Source: Pseudodesulfovibrio sp. (GTDB lineage Bacteria; Desulfobacterota; Desulfovibrionia; Desulfovibrionales; Desulfovibrionaceae). From it: DNA of 9,592 bases. The DNA lies in contig JAFLJW010000241.1 in NCBI GenBank assembly GCA_022712815.1, forward strand, positions 1 through 9,592, given 5' to 3'. Below, one piece after another: positions 1-6,235 of the stretch. The translations under genes and the position numbers were made by a program. The stretch's first letter is position 1. Each line of letters opens with the position of its first letter. The notes beneath the pieces are model-generated. The model did no database searches, was not told the DNA's origin, and saw nothing but the letters and a program-made list of their open reading frames with translations.

Positions 1-8
1 AAAAAAAT

Positions 9-54
9 AAGTAACGTTACTTCCCTGTAAGTAACGCAACCGAAACGTTACTTA
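9..54. promoter_or_regulatory. Operator-like cluster of AAGTAACG half-sites
   Basis: Four copies of the 8-mer AAGTAACG or its complement lie within 46 bp: forward at 9-16 and 29-36, reverse at 15-22 and 46-53. The first two overlap to form a perfect 14-bp palindrome, AAGTAACGTTACTT (9-22). The other two form a 9-bp inverted repeat (28-36 and 46-54) around a 9-nt spacer. The forward copies start 20 bp apart and the reverse copies 31 bp apart, close to two and three helical turns, which is how cooperative dimer sites are usually phased. This is seen directly. That it is an operator for a TetR/MarR/ArsR-like dimer is inference. It may serve the tusA operon 220 bp downstream or a gene just left of the window. 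Confidence 0.6.
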
Positions 55-125
55 TACAATTTAGAAACGCTCCTCTGCCGATTCTCGCCTCTTTCATTTC
101 ATTAAATAAAAAAAAACATACTGAT

Positions 126-153
126 TTTACAGGCATTATAAATAATTTACAGG
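126..153 (+). repeat. Phased direct repeat TTTACAGG in the tusA leader
   Basis: The 8-mer TTTACAGG occurs at 126-133 and again at 146-153, exactly 20 bp apart, with an AT-rich stretch between. The next bases are also similar (CAT against TCAT). Two sites two helical turns apart upstream of an operon suggest an activator or repressor binding pair. TTTACA also resembles a -35 element, but no convincing -10 box lies at the right distance, so I do not call a promoter. The rest of 55-275 shows no gene; a 7-bp inverted repeat (220-226 with 240-246) is weak. Confidence 0.35.
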
Positions 154-275
154 TCATGTCCTAGGTATTTATGGGTGTTGGCATCAACTTTGCTCTAAGC
201 CTTTTCTAATCATAACCCCTGCATCTGAGTCCCATTAAAAGATGCAATTATTGACCATAGAATAAGGATAAAAAA

Positions 276-524
276 ATGACAGATCTTAATTCAATTCAGG
301 CCGCAGATATCGTTGACGCAAGAGGCAATGCATGCCCGGGACCTCTTCTTGAAGCAAAGAAAGGCATCGGCAAAGTTCAGGTGGGCCAAACCCTTGAAAT
401 TCTTTCCAACGACAGTGGGACAAAAACGGATCTTCCCGCATGGGCTGGAAAAGTCGGTCATGCATATATCGGCCTTCTGGAAGCGGATGGATATGACCGG
501 CATTTTATAACCAGAAACAAATAG
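276..524 (+). CDS. tusA: TusA-family sulfur carrier protein
   Basis: An 82-residue protein of the TusA/SirA family, small cytoplasmic sulfurtransferases that carry sulfur as a persulfide on one cysteine. The family signature is clear: CPGPLLEAKK at residues 20-29 with the predicted persulfide Cys20, and the body reads through the expected beta-alpha-beta pattern to the C terminus. The length is typical. The ATG at 276 follows AAGGATA at a good distance. It is the first gene of the cluster, with the next start only 10 nt beyond its stop, so it is probably co-transcribed. TusA genes beside hdr-like and dsrE genes are a hallmark of cytoplasmic sulfur-oxidation and sulfur-transfer loci, so the likely job is delivering sulfur to, or taking it from, the Hdr-like complex. 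Family assignment is firm; the partner is inferred. Confidence 0.93.
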   Translation: MTDLNSIQAADIVDARGNACPGPLLEAKKGIGKVQVGQTLEILSNDSGTKTDLPAWAGKVGHAYIGLLEADGYDRHFITRNK

Positions 525-534
525 GCAGGTGATG

Positions 535-954
535 ATGTCACCCCAGGCAAAAAGACAAGAAAATAAAATTTTAATATTGGCCACGGAAACCTGTGCCTAC
601 CCCGGAGCAGATTCTGTGGGGCAGACACATTCCAGCTACCCTGCAAACACCTATATTTTAAGGGTAAGGGCGCCGGTTCTTTTCCCGGAATCCTTTTATA
701 TAGACTGCTTTAAAAAAGGGATAAGCGGTATCATTGTCATGTCCTGTGGTGAAGAATGTCCCTATGAAGGCGCTTATAAGGCCATGGCAAAGAGACTGGA
801 TAGTGTTTACAAAAAAATGAAGGCAATGAAGCTTGATCTGAAACGTCTTCGCCTGACAGCGATTTGTACGGTTTGTAACCGGGCCTTTTTAAATGAGGTA
901 AAACAGATGGATCAGTTGGTGCAAGAACTTGGCCCGCCCCAATTGATGGCCTAA
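535..954 (+). CDS. MvhD/FlpD-like [2Fe-2S] electron-transfer subunit
   Basis: A protein of about 139 residues matching the MvhD/FlpD family (the 'methyl-viologen-reducing hydrogenase delta' domain, PF02662), which binds a [2Fe-2S] cluster and passes electrons between a donor enzyme and HdrA. Seen in sequence: an opening TETCAYPGAD motif with Cys20, a CGEECPYEGAY motif with Cys71 and Cys75, and a final CTVC pair at 111 and 114. Canonical MvhD has CxxC in the first motif; here the second cysteine of that motif is absent. Possible starts are GTG 529, ATG 532 and ATG 535; AGGCAGG at 523-529 is best spaced for ATG 535. No hydrogenase or formate dehydrogenase gene is in view, so its outside partner is unknown; HdrA immediately downstream is the obvious inside partner. 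Confidence 0.85.
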   Translation: MSPQAKRQENKILILATETCAYPGADSVGQTHSSYPANTYILRVRAPVLFPESFYIDCFKKGISGIIVMSCGEECPYEGAYKAMAKRLDSVYKKMKAMKLDLKRLRLTAICTVCNRAFLNEVKQMDQLVQELGPPQLMA

Positions 955-989
955 TTTCAGGGTTTTAACGATAGATTACAAATTATAAA

Positions 990-1018
990 GTTCACTGCCA
1001 TTTCTTTTGGCAGTGAAC
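990..1018 (+). other. Intercistronic stem-loop between mvhD-like and hdrA1
   Basis: A perfect 11-bp inverted repeat (990-1000 with 1008-1018, arm GTTCACTGCCA) encloses a 7-nt loop. It sits in the 86-nt gap before the first hdrA-like gene and ends 12 nt before that gene's ribosome site (AGGAGA, 1031-1036). No U-run follows on the + strand, so it is not a standard intrinsic terminator. It could be an mRNA-processing or stability element that sets different levels of the small proteins upstream and the Hdr proteins downstream, or a binding palindrome. The structure is seen; the role is inferred. Confidence 0.6.
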
Positions 1019-1040
1019 CCAAAAATCTTCAGGAGAATGT

Positions 1041-2393
1041 ATGGTCCCCACAAATACTAAAAATTTTGACACGCTTGTTGTGGGTGGCGGCATTGCGGGT
1101 TTACAGACAGCTTTGGACCTTGGCGATCAGGGATACTCGGTTGCTGTTGTGGAAAAAGATGCTTCCATTGGGGGCAAAATGATCCGGCTTTCAAAAGTGT
1201 TTCCCACCCTTGACTGTGCCAGCTGTATTACCACCCCTAAAATGTCAGCGGTCGCTCACCATGAAAACATCACCTTATTTACATATTGTACTTTGAATTC
1301 ACTGGACCATGACAATTCAGGGGAAGACTCGGGCAATAAATTTCCGGGCATTAATGCCCCGGGGGTCAAAGCCACGGGCCTCAAAGCCCTGATCACCCAA
1401 AACCCGAGATATGTTGACCCAATAAAATGTATCGGGTGCAGACAATGCGAATATGTCTGCCCGGTGCATGTACCTGACATGGAGCAAGGCGGTTTAAGTG
1501 CCACAAAAGTCATTTGTATACCATTTTCAAATGCCATCCCCCAACTGCCGATGATGGATATAGAAAACTGTATGCTTTGCGGCCAATGCGAAAAAGCATG
1601 TCCCACAAATGCCATTGATTATTTTCAAAAACCTGAAAGATTTATCATTACCGCTAAAACAGCCGTTATTACAACAGGATTTGACCTGCTTCCCGTGCGA
1701 GACAATGTTCAATACGGCAACGCAAAGATCCCCAATGTGATTGATTCGTTACAGATGGAAAGGCTTTTGGCCCCCCATGGGCCCTATAACAGGGTGCTGC
1801 GACCCTCGGACGGTATGGAACCCGATTCCATCGCCTATGTTCAATGCGCCGGCTCAAGGGACAAAAGCACGGGGGTTTCCTATTGCTCAAGGGTATGCTG
1901 CATGTATGCCATCAAACAGGCAATGCTGCTTTCAGGATCCCTGCCCCTGGCGGATATCATCATTTATTATATGGATATCAGGGCCTTTGGAAAAGGGTAT
2001 GAACAATTTTACCAAAACGCAAAAGCCATGGGCATCGAATTTATCAAAGCCAAGGTTGCCAGAATTGATGAGGGTGAAAACGGACAAGCCCAGGTTCGCT
2101 ACGAACTTCAGGACGGTTCCGGGATTGCAACGGCAGATCATGATCTGGTGATCCTTTCCATGGGAATGATACCCGCCTGGAACCCCGGGGCCATCTGCCC
2201 TGTTTCCAAAGACAGCGATAAATTCATCACCTCAATAAAACCCAAAATATCCCCGGTACTGACGGATATGGAGGGCGTTTTCGTTGCCGGAGCCGCCGCA
2301 GGGCCAAAGGATATTGTGGACACCATTACAGAATCAGGCTGTGCGGCCATGGAAGCTGCAAAATTTATGTCCAAACGTCTTGTGGAGAATTAA
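1041..2393 (+). CDS. hdrA: HdrA-like FAD/Fe-S oxidoreductase with inserted ferredoxin (HdrA1)
   Basis: A 450-residue flavoprotein of the HdrA family, the FAD-bearing subunit where electron bifurcation or confurcation occurs in heterodisulfide reductases. Domains in order: FAD-binding GGGIAG at 15-20; the HdrA motif FPTLDCASC at 54-62; an inserted two-cluster ferredoxin with cysteines 130/133/136/140 and 177/180/183/187; the HdrA block CAGSRD (269-274) followed by YCSRVCCMYA (281-290); and a second nucleotide-binding segment near GVFVAGAAAG (412-421). It is shorter than methanogen HdrA (about 650 residues): both the N-terminal Fe-S domain and the C-terminal ferredoxin are absent. The start at ATG 1041 follows AGGAGA. 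The stop is 2 nt before the second hdrA, so translation is probably coupled. QmoA is a relative, but QmoA lacks this inserted ferredoxin as far as I know. Family firm; exact role inferred. Confidence 0.9.
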   Translation: MVPTNTKNFDTLVVGGGIAGLQTALDLGDQGYSVAVVEKDASIGGKMIRLSKVFPTLDCASCITTPKMSAVAHHENITLFTYCTLNSLDHDNSGEDSGNKFPGINAPGVKATGLKALITQNPRYVDPIKCIGCRQCEYVCPVHVPDMEQGGLSATKVICIPFSNAIPQLPMMDIENCMLCGQCEKACPTNAIDYFQKPERFIITAKTAVITTGFDLLPVRDNVQYGNAKIPNVIDSLQMERLLAPHGPYNRVLRPSDGMEPDSIAYVQCAGSRDKSTGVSYCSRVCCMYAIKQAMLLSGSLPLADIIIYYMDIRAFGKGYEQFYQNAKAMGIEFIKAKVARIDEGENGQAQVRYELQDGSGIATADHDLVILSMGMIPAWNPGAICPVSKDSDKFITSIKPKISPVLTDMEGVFVAGAAAGPKDIVDTITESGCAAMEAAKFMSKRLVEN

Positions 2394-2395
2394 AA

Positions 2396-4207
2396 ATGAG
2401 TGAAATGTCTTCAGATAAAACGACGAAAACAGATAGAGTGGGTGTCTATATATGCTATTGCGGGGGCAATATTTCTGACCATGTTGATGTGGAAGCGGTC
2501 AGAAACAGGGTTGAAAAAATGCCCGGGGTTGCCGTGGCAAGAACCGAGATGTTCATGTGCTCGGATCCCGGCCAGGAAATGATCATAGAGGATTTAAAAA
2601 GCGGTAAAATTGACCGGGTGGTGGTGGCATCCTGCGCACCCAGTCTACATGAAACCACATTCAGGGATGCCATTAAACGGGCGGGATCCAATCCTTTTAT
2701 TTATGAACATGCCAATATCAGAGAACAGGTTTCCTGGGTTCACCACGGAGATACTGCCACAAACAAGGCAACTGTTCTTATTGCATCCGCCACGGCCAAG
2801 GCAAAACGACTCAAACCCCTGGATCCCATACGGGTTGAAGCCAAAAAGCATACCACCATAATCGGAGGCGGGGTTGCCGGGATTAAAACCGCACTGGATA
2901 TTGCTCAAACAGGGATTGAGGTGACACTCATTGAAAAGTCAGGGATACTTGGCGGCCAGTTGAATCATCTTGACAGGCTGGCTCCTTCTGGAGAAAAAGC
3001 ATCGGATATACTACAGGAATTTTTGGACCAGATTGTTAATTACAAAAATATCACCATTCACACAAATTGCATCATTGAAAATGTAACCGGATATGTGGGC
3101 AACTTTCGCCTGGATGTCGTAACGAAATCGGACAATAAAAAATTTAATATAGATACCGGCGCCATTGTCATGGCAACCGGATCTGTTTCCTACACTCCCT
3201 ATGACGGAGAATACGGCTTTGGCCGTCATGAACAGGTAATTGTGCTCAAGGATTTGATCCATATTTTAAAAGAAAACAAATCCTCAGGATCTGTCCTTGA
3301 GGTGAATGGGAAACCCATTAAAAACATGGTCATGATTCATTGTGTAGGCAGCCGGCAGATACCGGGGATACATAAGCCCAAAGAAAACGGGAAGCTCAAT
3401 GAATATTGTTCCAGAACATGTTGCGCTGCCATGCTCAATGCCTCAAACCAGATCAGGGAAAATTTCCCTGGAACCGGTATCTATGAAATGTACAGGGATA
3501 TCAGAACCTATGGCCGGGGACAAGAAGCGTTGTATACTCAAGCATCCAAAAATAAAGTTGTTTTCATGCGGTACGAAGCAGATGCCCTGCCTGAAATAAC
3601 CCCAAGCCCTCTTCCTGATTATCCATTACAGGTAAAAATTAAAGACAGTCTGACCTTTAATGAAGAAATGGATGTTCCGGTAGATCTTGTTGTGCTTGCA
3701 ACGGGAATTGAACCCGATGATGTTTCAGGGCTTGCCTCAATGATGAAACTTCCCATTGGGACCGATCAATTCCTTTTAGAAGTCCATCCAAAACTTCGAC
3801 CGGTTGAATTTCCCATAACCGGGGTTTTCCTTGCCGGAACATGCCAGGCACCCATGGATGCAGGGGAAGCCTGCAATGCGGCAGGAGCTGCTGCTGTAAA
3901 AGCGTCTGCACTCCTGCGCAAAGGATATATAGAGCTTGATCCCTTTGTGGCCCAAGTTGATATTGACAAATGCCAGGGCCATGGCGCCTGTGTGGAGGCC
4001 TGCCTTAAAGAGGGGGCACTGGAACTCATAGAGACGACGATTGAAGGCAAAATTCATAAAAAAGCCAGGGTAACGGCGGCTCTATGCCTGGGATGCGGGG
4101 CCTGTGCCGCAGTCTGCCCTGAAAAAGCCATTGATATCAATGGATGGGCATTAAAACAATATGAAGACATGGTGGATGCAATTGTGTCGGATGGATTTGC
4201 TGTCTGA
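2396..4207 (+). CDS. hdrA: HdrA-like FAD/Fe-S oxidoreductase with N- and C-terminal Fe-S domains (HdrA2)
   Basis: A 603-residue HdrA-family flavoprotein. The N-terminal HdrA domain (about 14-145) opens with CYCGGN and offers Cys20, 22, 55 and 80 as likely ligands of its [4Fe-4S] cluster. FAD-binding GGGVAG lies at 157-162, the HdrA block CVGSR at 316-320 and YCSRTCCAAM at 337-346, and a second nucleotide-binding stretch at GVFLAGTCQA (476-485). The C-terminal ferredoxin (about 518-582) has one normal motif (Cys564/567/570/574) and one altered motif, CQGHGACVEAC, where His529 replaces the second cysteine. The inserted ferredoxin found in the preceding gene and in methanogen HdrA is missing. 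The ATG at 2396 follows GTGGAG. It is likely the HdrA that contacts HdrC/HdrB in the complex; that partnership is inferred from gene order. Confidence 0.92.
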   Translation: MSEMSSDKTTKTDRVGVYICYCGGNISDHVDVEAVRNRVEKMPGVAVARTEMFMCSDPGQEMIIEDLKSGKIDRVVVASCAPSLHETTFRDAIKRAGSNPFIYEHANIREQVSWVHHGDTATNKATVLIASATAKAKRLKPLDPIRVEAKKHTTIIGGGVAGIKTALDIAQTGIEVTLIEKSGILGGQLNHLDRLAPSGEKASDILQEFLDQIVNYKNITIHTNCIIENVTGYVGNFRLDVVTKSDNKKFNIDTGAIVMATGSVSYTPYDGEYGFGRHEQVIVLKDLIHILKENKSSGSVLEVNGKPIKNMVMIHCVGSRQIPGIHKPKENGKLNEYCSRTCCAAMLNASNQIRENFPGTGIYEMYRDIRTYGRGQEALYTQASKNKVVFMRYEADALPEITPSPLPDYPLQVKIKDSLTFNEEMDVPVDLVVLATGIEPDDVSGLASMMKLPIGTDQFLLEVHPKLRPVEFPITGVFLAGTCQAPMDAGEACNAAGAAAVKASALLRKGYIELDPFVAQVDIDKCQGHGACVEACLKEGALELIETTIEGKIHKKARVTAALCLGCGACAAVCPEKAIDINGWALKQYEDMVDAIVSDGFAV

Positions 4208-4243
4208 TGGTTTCACAAAACTTCTTTTATTGGAAAAAATACA

Positions 4244-4585
4244 ATGAAAACGATCAATACAGATAAGGATAGGGATAGGGATAAAGAGGCGAAAAAAGCG
4301 GCCATGAAGGAATTGCGGGGCGTAAGAAAAAATCTGATAGCCGCAGCTTCTGCCACAATGAAACTACAAAGAAAAGAGTTGGCAGCCATTAAAGCATTTT
4401 TAAAGGCAGAGGCTGCAACCATCCCACAGATTGCAGCAGCGATTGATATGCCGACAGACAAAACCCTATGGTATATGGCAACCCTGAAAAAATACGGCCA
4501 GATCATTGAAGCACAAAAAGAGGGTGCTTTTTTTAAATACGCTTTGAATGAAGCCGATAACCCCCCAAAAAAAGCAGAGGCTTGA
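4244..4585 (+). CDS. Small winged-helix protein, possible regulator
   Basis: A 113-residue, highly basic protein with no cysteine. After a charged N-terminal tail (DKDRDRDK at 7-14) the sequence fits a winged helix-turn-helix: helix about 43-54, helix 59-69 (PQIAAAIDM), recognition helix 71-84 and a beta wing 86-101 ending FFKYAL. This resembles MarR/ArsR-like transcription factors. It sits between hdrA2 and hdrC, with only 1 nt before hdrC, and so occupies the place of the small 'hyp' gene in sHdr clusters. Known sHdr regulators of the ArsR type sense sulfur through cysteines; this one cannot. It may regulate the operon (the AAGTAACG sites are candidates) or may have become a structural part of the complex. 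ATG 4244 has only a weak ribosome site (GGAAAA); ATG 4304, which would drop the repeat-coded tail, is an alternative. Confidence 0.75.
   Translation: MKTINTDKDRDRDKEAKKAAMKELRGVRKNLIAAASATMKLQRKELAAIKAFLKAEAATIPQIAAAIDMPTDKTLWYMATLKKYGQIIEAQKEGAFFKYALNEADNPPKKAEA
4262..4285 (+). repeat. GATARR hexanucleotide tandem repeat inside the winged-helix gene
   Basis: Four in-frame hexamers, GATAAG GATAGG GATAGG GATAAA, encode the DKDRDRDK tail (residues 7-14). The unit is six bases, so copy-number change by slippage would lengthen or shorten the tail without breaking the frame. The array is short and its units are imperfect. Confidence 0.6.
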
Positions 4586-4586
4586 T

Positions 4587-4889
4587 ATGAGTTTGGTAAC
4601 CTTAGATTTTGCAGAAGAGTTAAAAGAGTATTGTGGGGACAACGCTTTTGAATGTTTTAACTGCGGGACATGTGCCGCCATCTGCCCCCTTGTCCATGAT
4701 AATTTCCCCAGGAGAATGATTCGATACATCCAGGTGGGGGCCAGACAAAAAATTCTTGAAAATTCAGATGAACTCTGGCGCTGCCTTCACTGCGGCCTGT
4801 GTACCCAGACCTGCCCCCGGGAAGCTGACCCGGGTGAAATTATTCTTGGCCTGAAACGATTTGTTGTCGCAAACTGGAGGAAATCATAA
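4587..4889 (+). CDS. hdrC: HdrC-like iron-sulfur protein
   Basis: A 100-residue soluble HdrC-type protein carrying two [4Fe-4S] clusters: Cys23/26/29/33 (CFNCGTCAAIC) and Cys66/69/72/76 (CLHCGLCTQTC). HdrC relays electrons between the flavin subunit HdrA and the catalytic HdrB. Length and motif spacing (about 33 residues between the clusters) fit the family with no extra domain. The open frame extends upstream, but ATG 4587 is chosen because AGAGG (4576-4580) lies 6 nt before it and because the protein then starts in the usual HdrC position ahead of the first cluster. It begins 1 nt after the winged-helix gene and ends 3 nt before the HdrB-like gene, so the three are very probably translated as a unit. 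Confidence 0.92.
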   Translation: MSLVTLDFAEELKEYCGDNAFECFNCGTCAAICPLVHDNFPRRMIRYIQVGARQKILENSDELWRCLHCGLCTQTCPREADPGEIILGLKRFVVANWRKS

Positions 4890-4892
4890 CCC

Positions 4893-5819
4893 ATGTTTAA
4901 TCCCAGAGATATAATTGAAATCCTTGCCGCCAATGTAAGGCAGACAAAAAGTCCTTTTGGTATACCAAAATTTATGGCAAACACATGGCACAAGGATCTT
5001 TGCCTGCCCAAAGAGGGCGAATATCTATTGTTCACAGGGCTGATGTATCAATTTGCCCCCTATATTGAAAAATCCACCCAATACCTTGAAAAATATGAGG
5101 ACACAAAAATTGCTGGCTATTTAAAATATACCCGATTACTTCCCGGCTACTTTTCCGGTATTGGCCTGGCCATGATGACCAAGCCAAAAGAAAAGAAAAA
5201 GGCTGCCAAACCCCTTAAAGATATTGCCTACCTTCTTCAAAAATCAAAGGTAAATTTTGGTTACAGGCCTGATTTGGATAATTATTCGGGGATTCTTCTC
5301 TATGATATGGGGGACCAGCAAGGGTTTATAGCCCATGCCAAAAAAGTTGCCCGGCAACTTCAAGATGCCGGAATAAAAAAAATAATTACCATTGATCCCC
5401 ATACGGCCTATGCCTTTAAGGAACTCTATCCCAAATACACGGGATTCGGCTTTGATGTAAAACAATATTTTGAGCTTCTCAATTTCGAACCCAAAGACTG
5501 CGGCCTTGAAGTCACCCTCCATGATCCCTGTTTTTTTGGCAGATACCAAAAGTTATCGGATGTACCCAGAGAACAACTATCCAATATGGGAATCAGTGTA
5601 ACAAACATCAGAAATCAGGGTGAATTTACAAGCTGCTGTGGCGGGCCGGCTGAGTCCATTTCCCCCAGGCTTTCCAATGAAATCATGGAAAAAAGAGCAA
5701 AAGAGCTTCAAGCATCAGGCAAACCAATTGTTGCCTATTGCCCTATTTGCCTTGGAAATCTTAAAAAATCCGGAGCGGATGTCCAGGATTTGTCCACCCT
5801 TCTTGCCAAACATGCGTAA
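4893..5819 (+). CDS. hdrB: HdrB/HdrD-like protein with one intact and one degenerate CCG domain
   Basis: A 308-residue CCG-domain protein, the class that includes HdrB, HdrD and DsrK and builds non-cubane [4Fe-4S] clusters for disulfide chemistry. The C-terminal CCG domain is complete: Cys213 (HDPCFFGRY), Cys248-Cys249 in TSCCGGPAE, and Cys283/286 in CPICLGN. The N-terminal half keeps the family shape (LLFTGLMYQFAPYIEK, 45-60) but has Leu50 where FTGC is usual, no CCG, and DPHTAYAF (168-175) where a CP-x-C-type site would stand. It should therefore hold only one active-site cluster, as DsrK does; hdrC plus this gene looks like a DsrK/HdrD split in two. ATG 4893 follows GGAGG at a rather long 12 nt. 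A second, fully cysteine-bearing HdrB is encoded at 8443. Confidence 0.88.
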   Translation: MFNPRDIIEILAANVRQTKSPFGIPKFMANTWHKDLCLPKEGEYLLFTGLMYQFAPYIEKSTQYLEKYEDTKIAGYLKYTRLLPGYFSGIGLAMMTKPKEKKKAAKPLKDIAYLLQKSKVNFGYRPDLDNYSGILLYDMGDQQGFIAHAKKVARQLQDAGIKKIITIDPHTAYAFKELYPKYTGFGFDVKQYFELLNFEPKDCGLEVTLHDPCFFGRYQKLSDVPREQLSNMGISVTNIRNQGEFTSCCGGPAESISPRLSNEIMEKRAKELQASGKPIVAYCPICLGNLKKSGADVQDLSTLLAKHA

Positions 5820-5860
5820 GTGTTACCCAATAAAAAAACAATTCATTAAAGGAGAAAAAA

Positions 5861-6235
5861 ATGACTGAAACCGTTGAAAACATCATGTACTTTGCAACCC
5901 ACGCCGGTGATAATCCTGAAAAAGCCTGTCTGCCCTTTGTAATGGCAAATGGTGCCCTTGCAATGGATATCAAGGCAATTGTTGTACTCCAGGGCAACGG
6001 GGTTTATCTCGCCAAAGAAGATTACCGGAAAAATATGTTGCCCGGAGGCGGATTCCCCAGCTTCAACAAGTTGTTTACGGATTTTCTTGAGCTTGGCGGA
6101 GAACTCCATGTCTGCGCGCCCTGCATCAAAGAGCGGCGCATTGAAGAATCAGAGCTGCCCGAAGGATCCAAAATTACGGCTGCCGGCCAGGTTAATCTCA
6201 TGGCGCTCAATGCGAATGCAACATTGGTTTATTAG
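5861..6235 (+). CDS. DsrE-family sulfur-transfer protein
   Basis: A 124-residue soluble protein of the DsrE/TusD superfamily (PF02635), which bind or relay sulfur as cysteine persulfide, typically in partnership with TusA. Seen: an opening beta strand (IMYFATHAG, 8-16), a helix with KACLPF (21-26), a hydrophobic strand IKAIVVLQGNGVYLA (37-51), and the conserved late motif VCAPCIKERRI (84-94) with Cys85 and Cys88; in the family a cysteine here is the sulfur carrier. There are no membrane segments, so it is not DsrE2. ATG 5861 follows an excellent AAAGGAG. It lies directly after the HdrB-like gene, and a TusA gene heads the same operon, so a TusA-DsrE relay feeding the Hdr core is likely. DsrE3 is the closest functional guess, but I cannot assign the subgroup from sequence alone. 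Confidence 0.87.
   Translation: MTETVENIMYFATHAGDNPEKACLPFVMANGALAMDIKAIVVLQGNGVYLAKEDYRKNMLPGGGFPSFNKLFTDFLELGGELHVCAPCIKERRIEESELPEGSKITAAGQVNLMALNANATLVY

Noticed and set aside
178..210. Sigma-70 promoter TTGGCA...TCTAAT upstream of tusA
   Set aside because: The spacer would be 21 bp, too long for a confident call; no better pair was found in the leader.
990..1030. Rho-independent terminator after the MvhD-like gene
   Set aside because: The stem is good, but A-rich rather than T-rich sequence follows it on the + strand.
1256..1615. Long minus-strand open frames across the cluster
   Set aside because: They lie opposite strongly supported plus-strand genes, have no family motifs and lack ribosome sites; they are shadows.
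4548..4586. Earlier start for hdrC
   Set aside because: It would overlap the winged-helix gene by 38 nt with no ribosome site, while ATG 4587 has AGAGG at 6 nt.
5949..6209. Leftward extension of the unknown gene's open frame through dsrE
   Set aside because: The region is fully explained by the DsrE frame, which has an excellent ribosome site and family motifs; the other frame there is compositionally unlike a protein.
276..6235. A YTD (YedE-TusA-DsrE) sulfur-disproportionation cluster
   Set aside because: TusA and a DsrE are present, but there is no YedE-like transporter, and the two genes are separated by the hdr genes.
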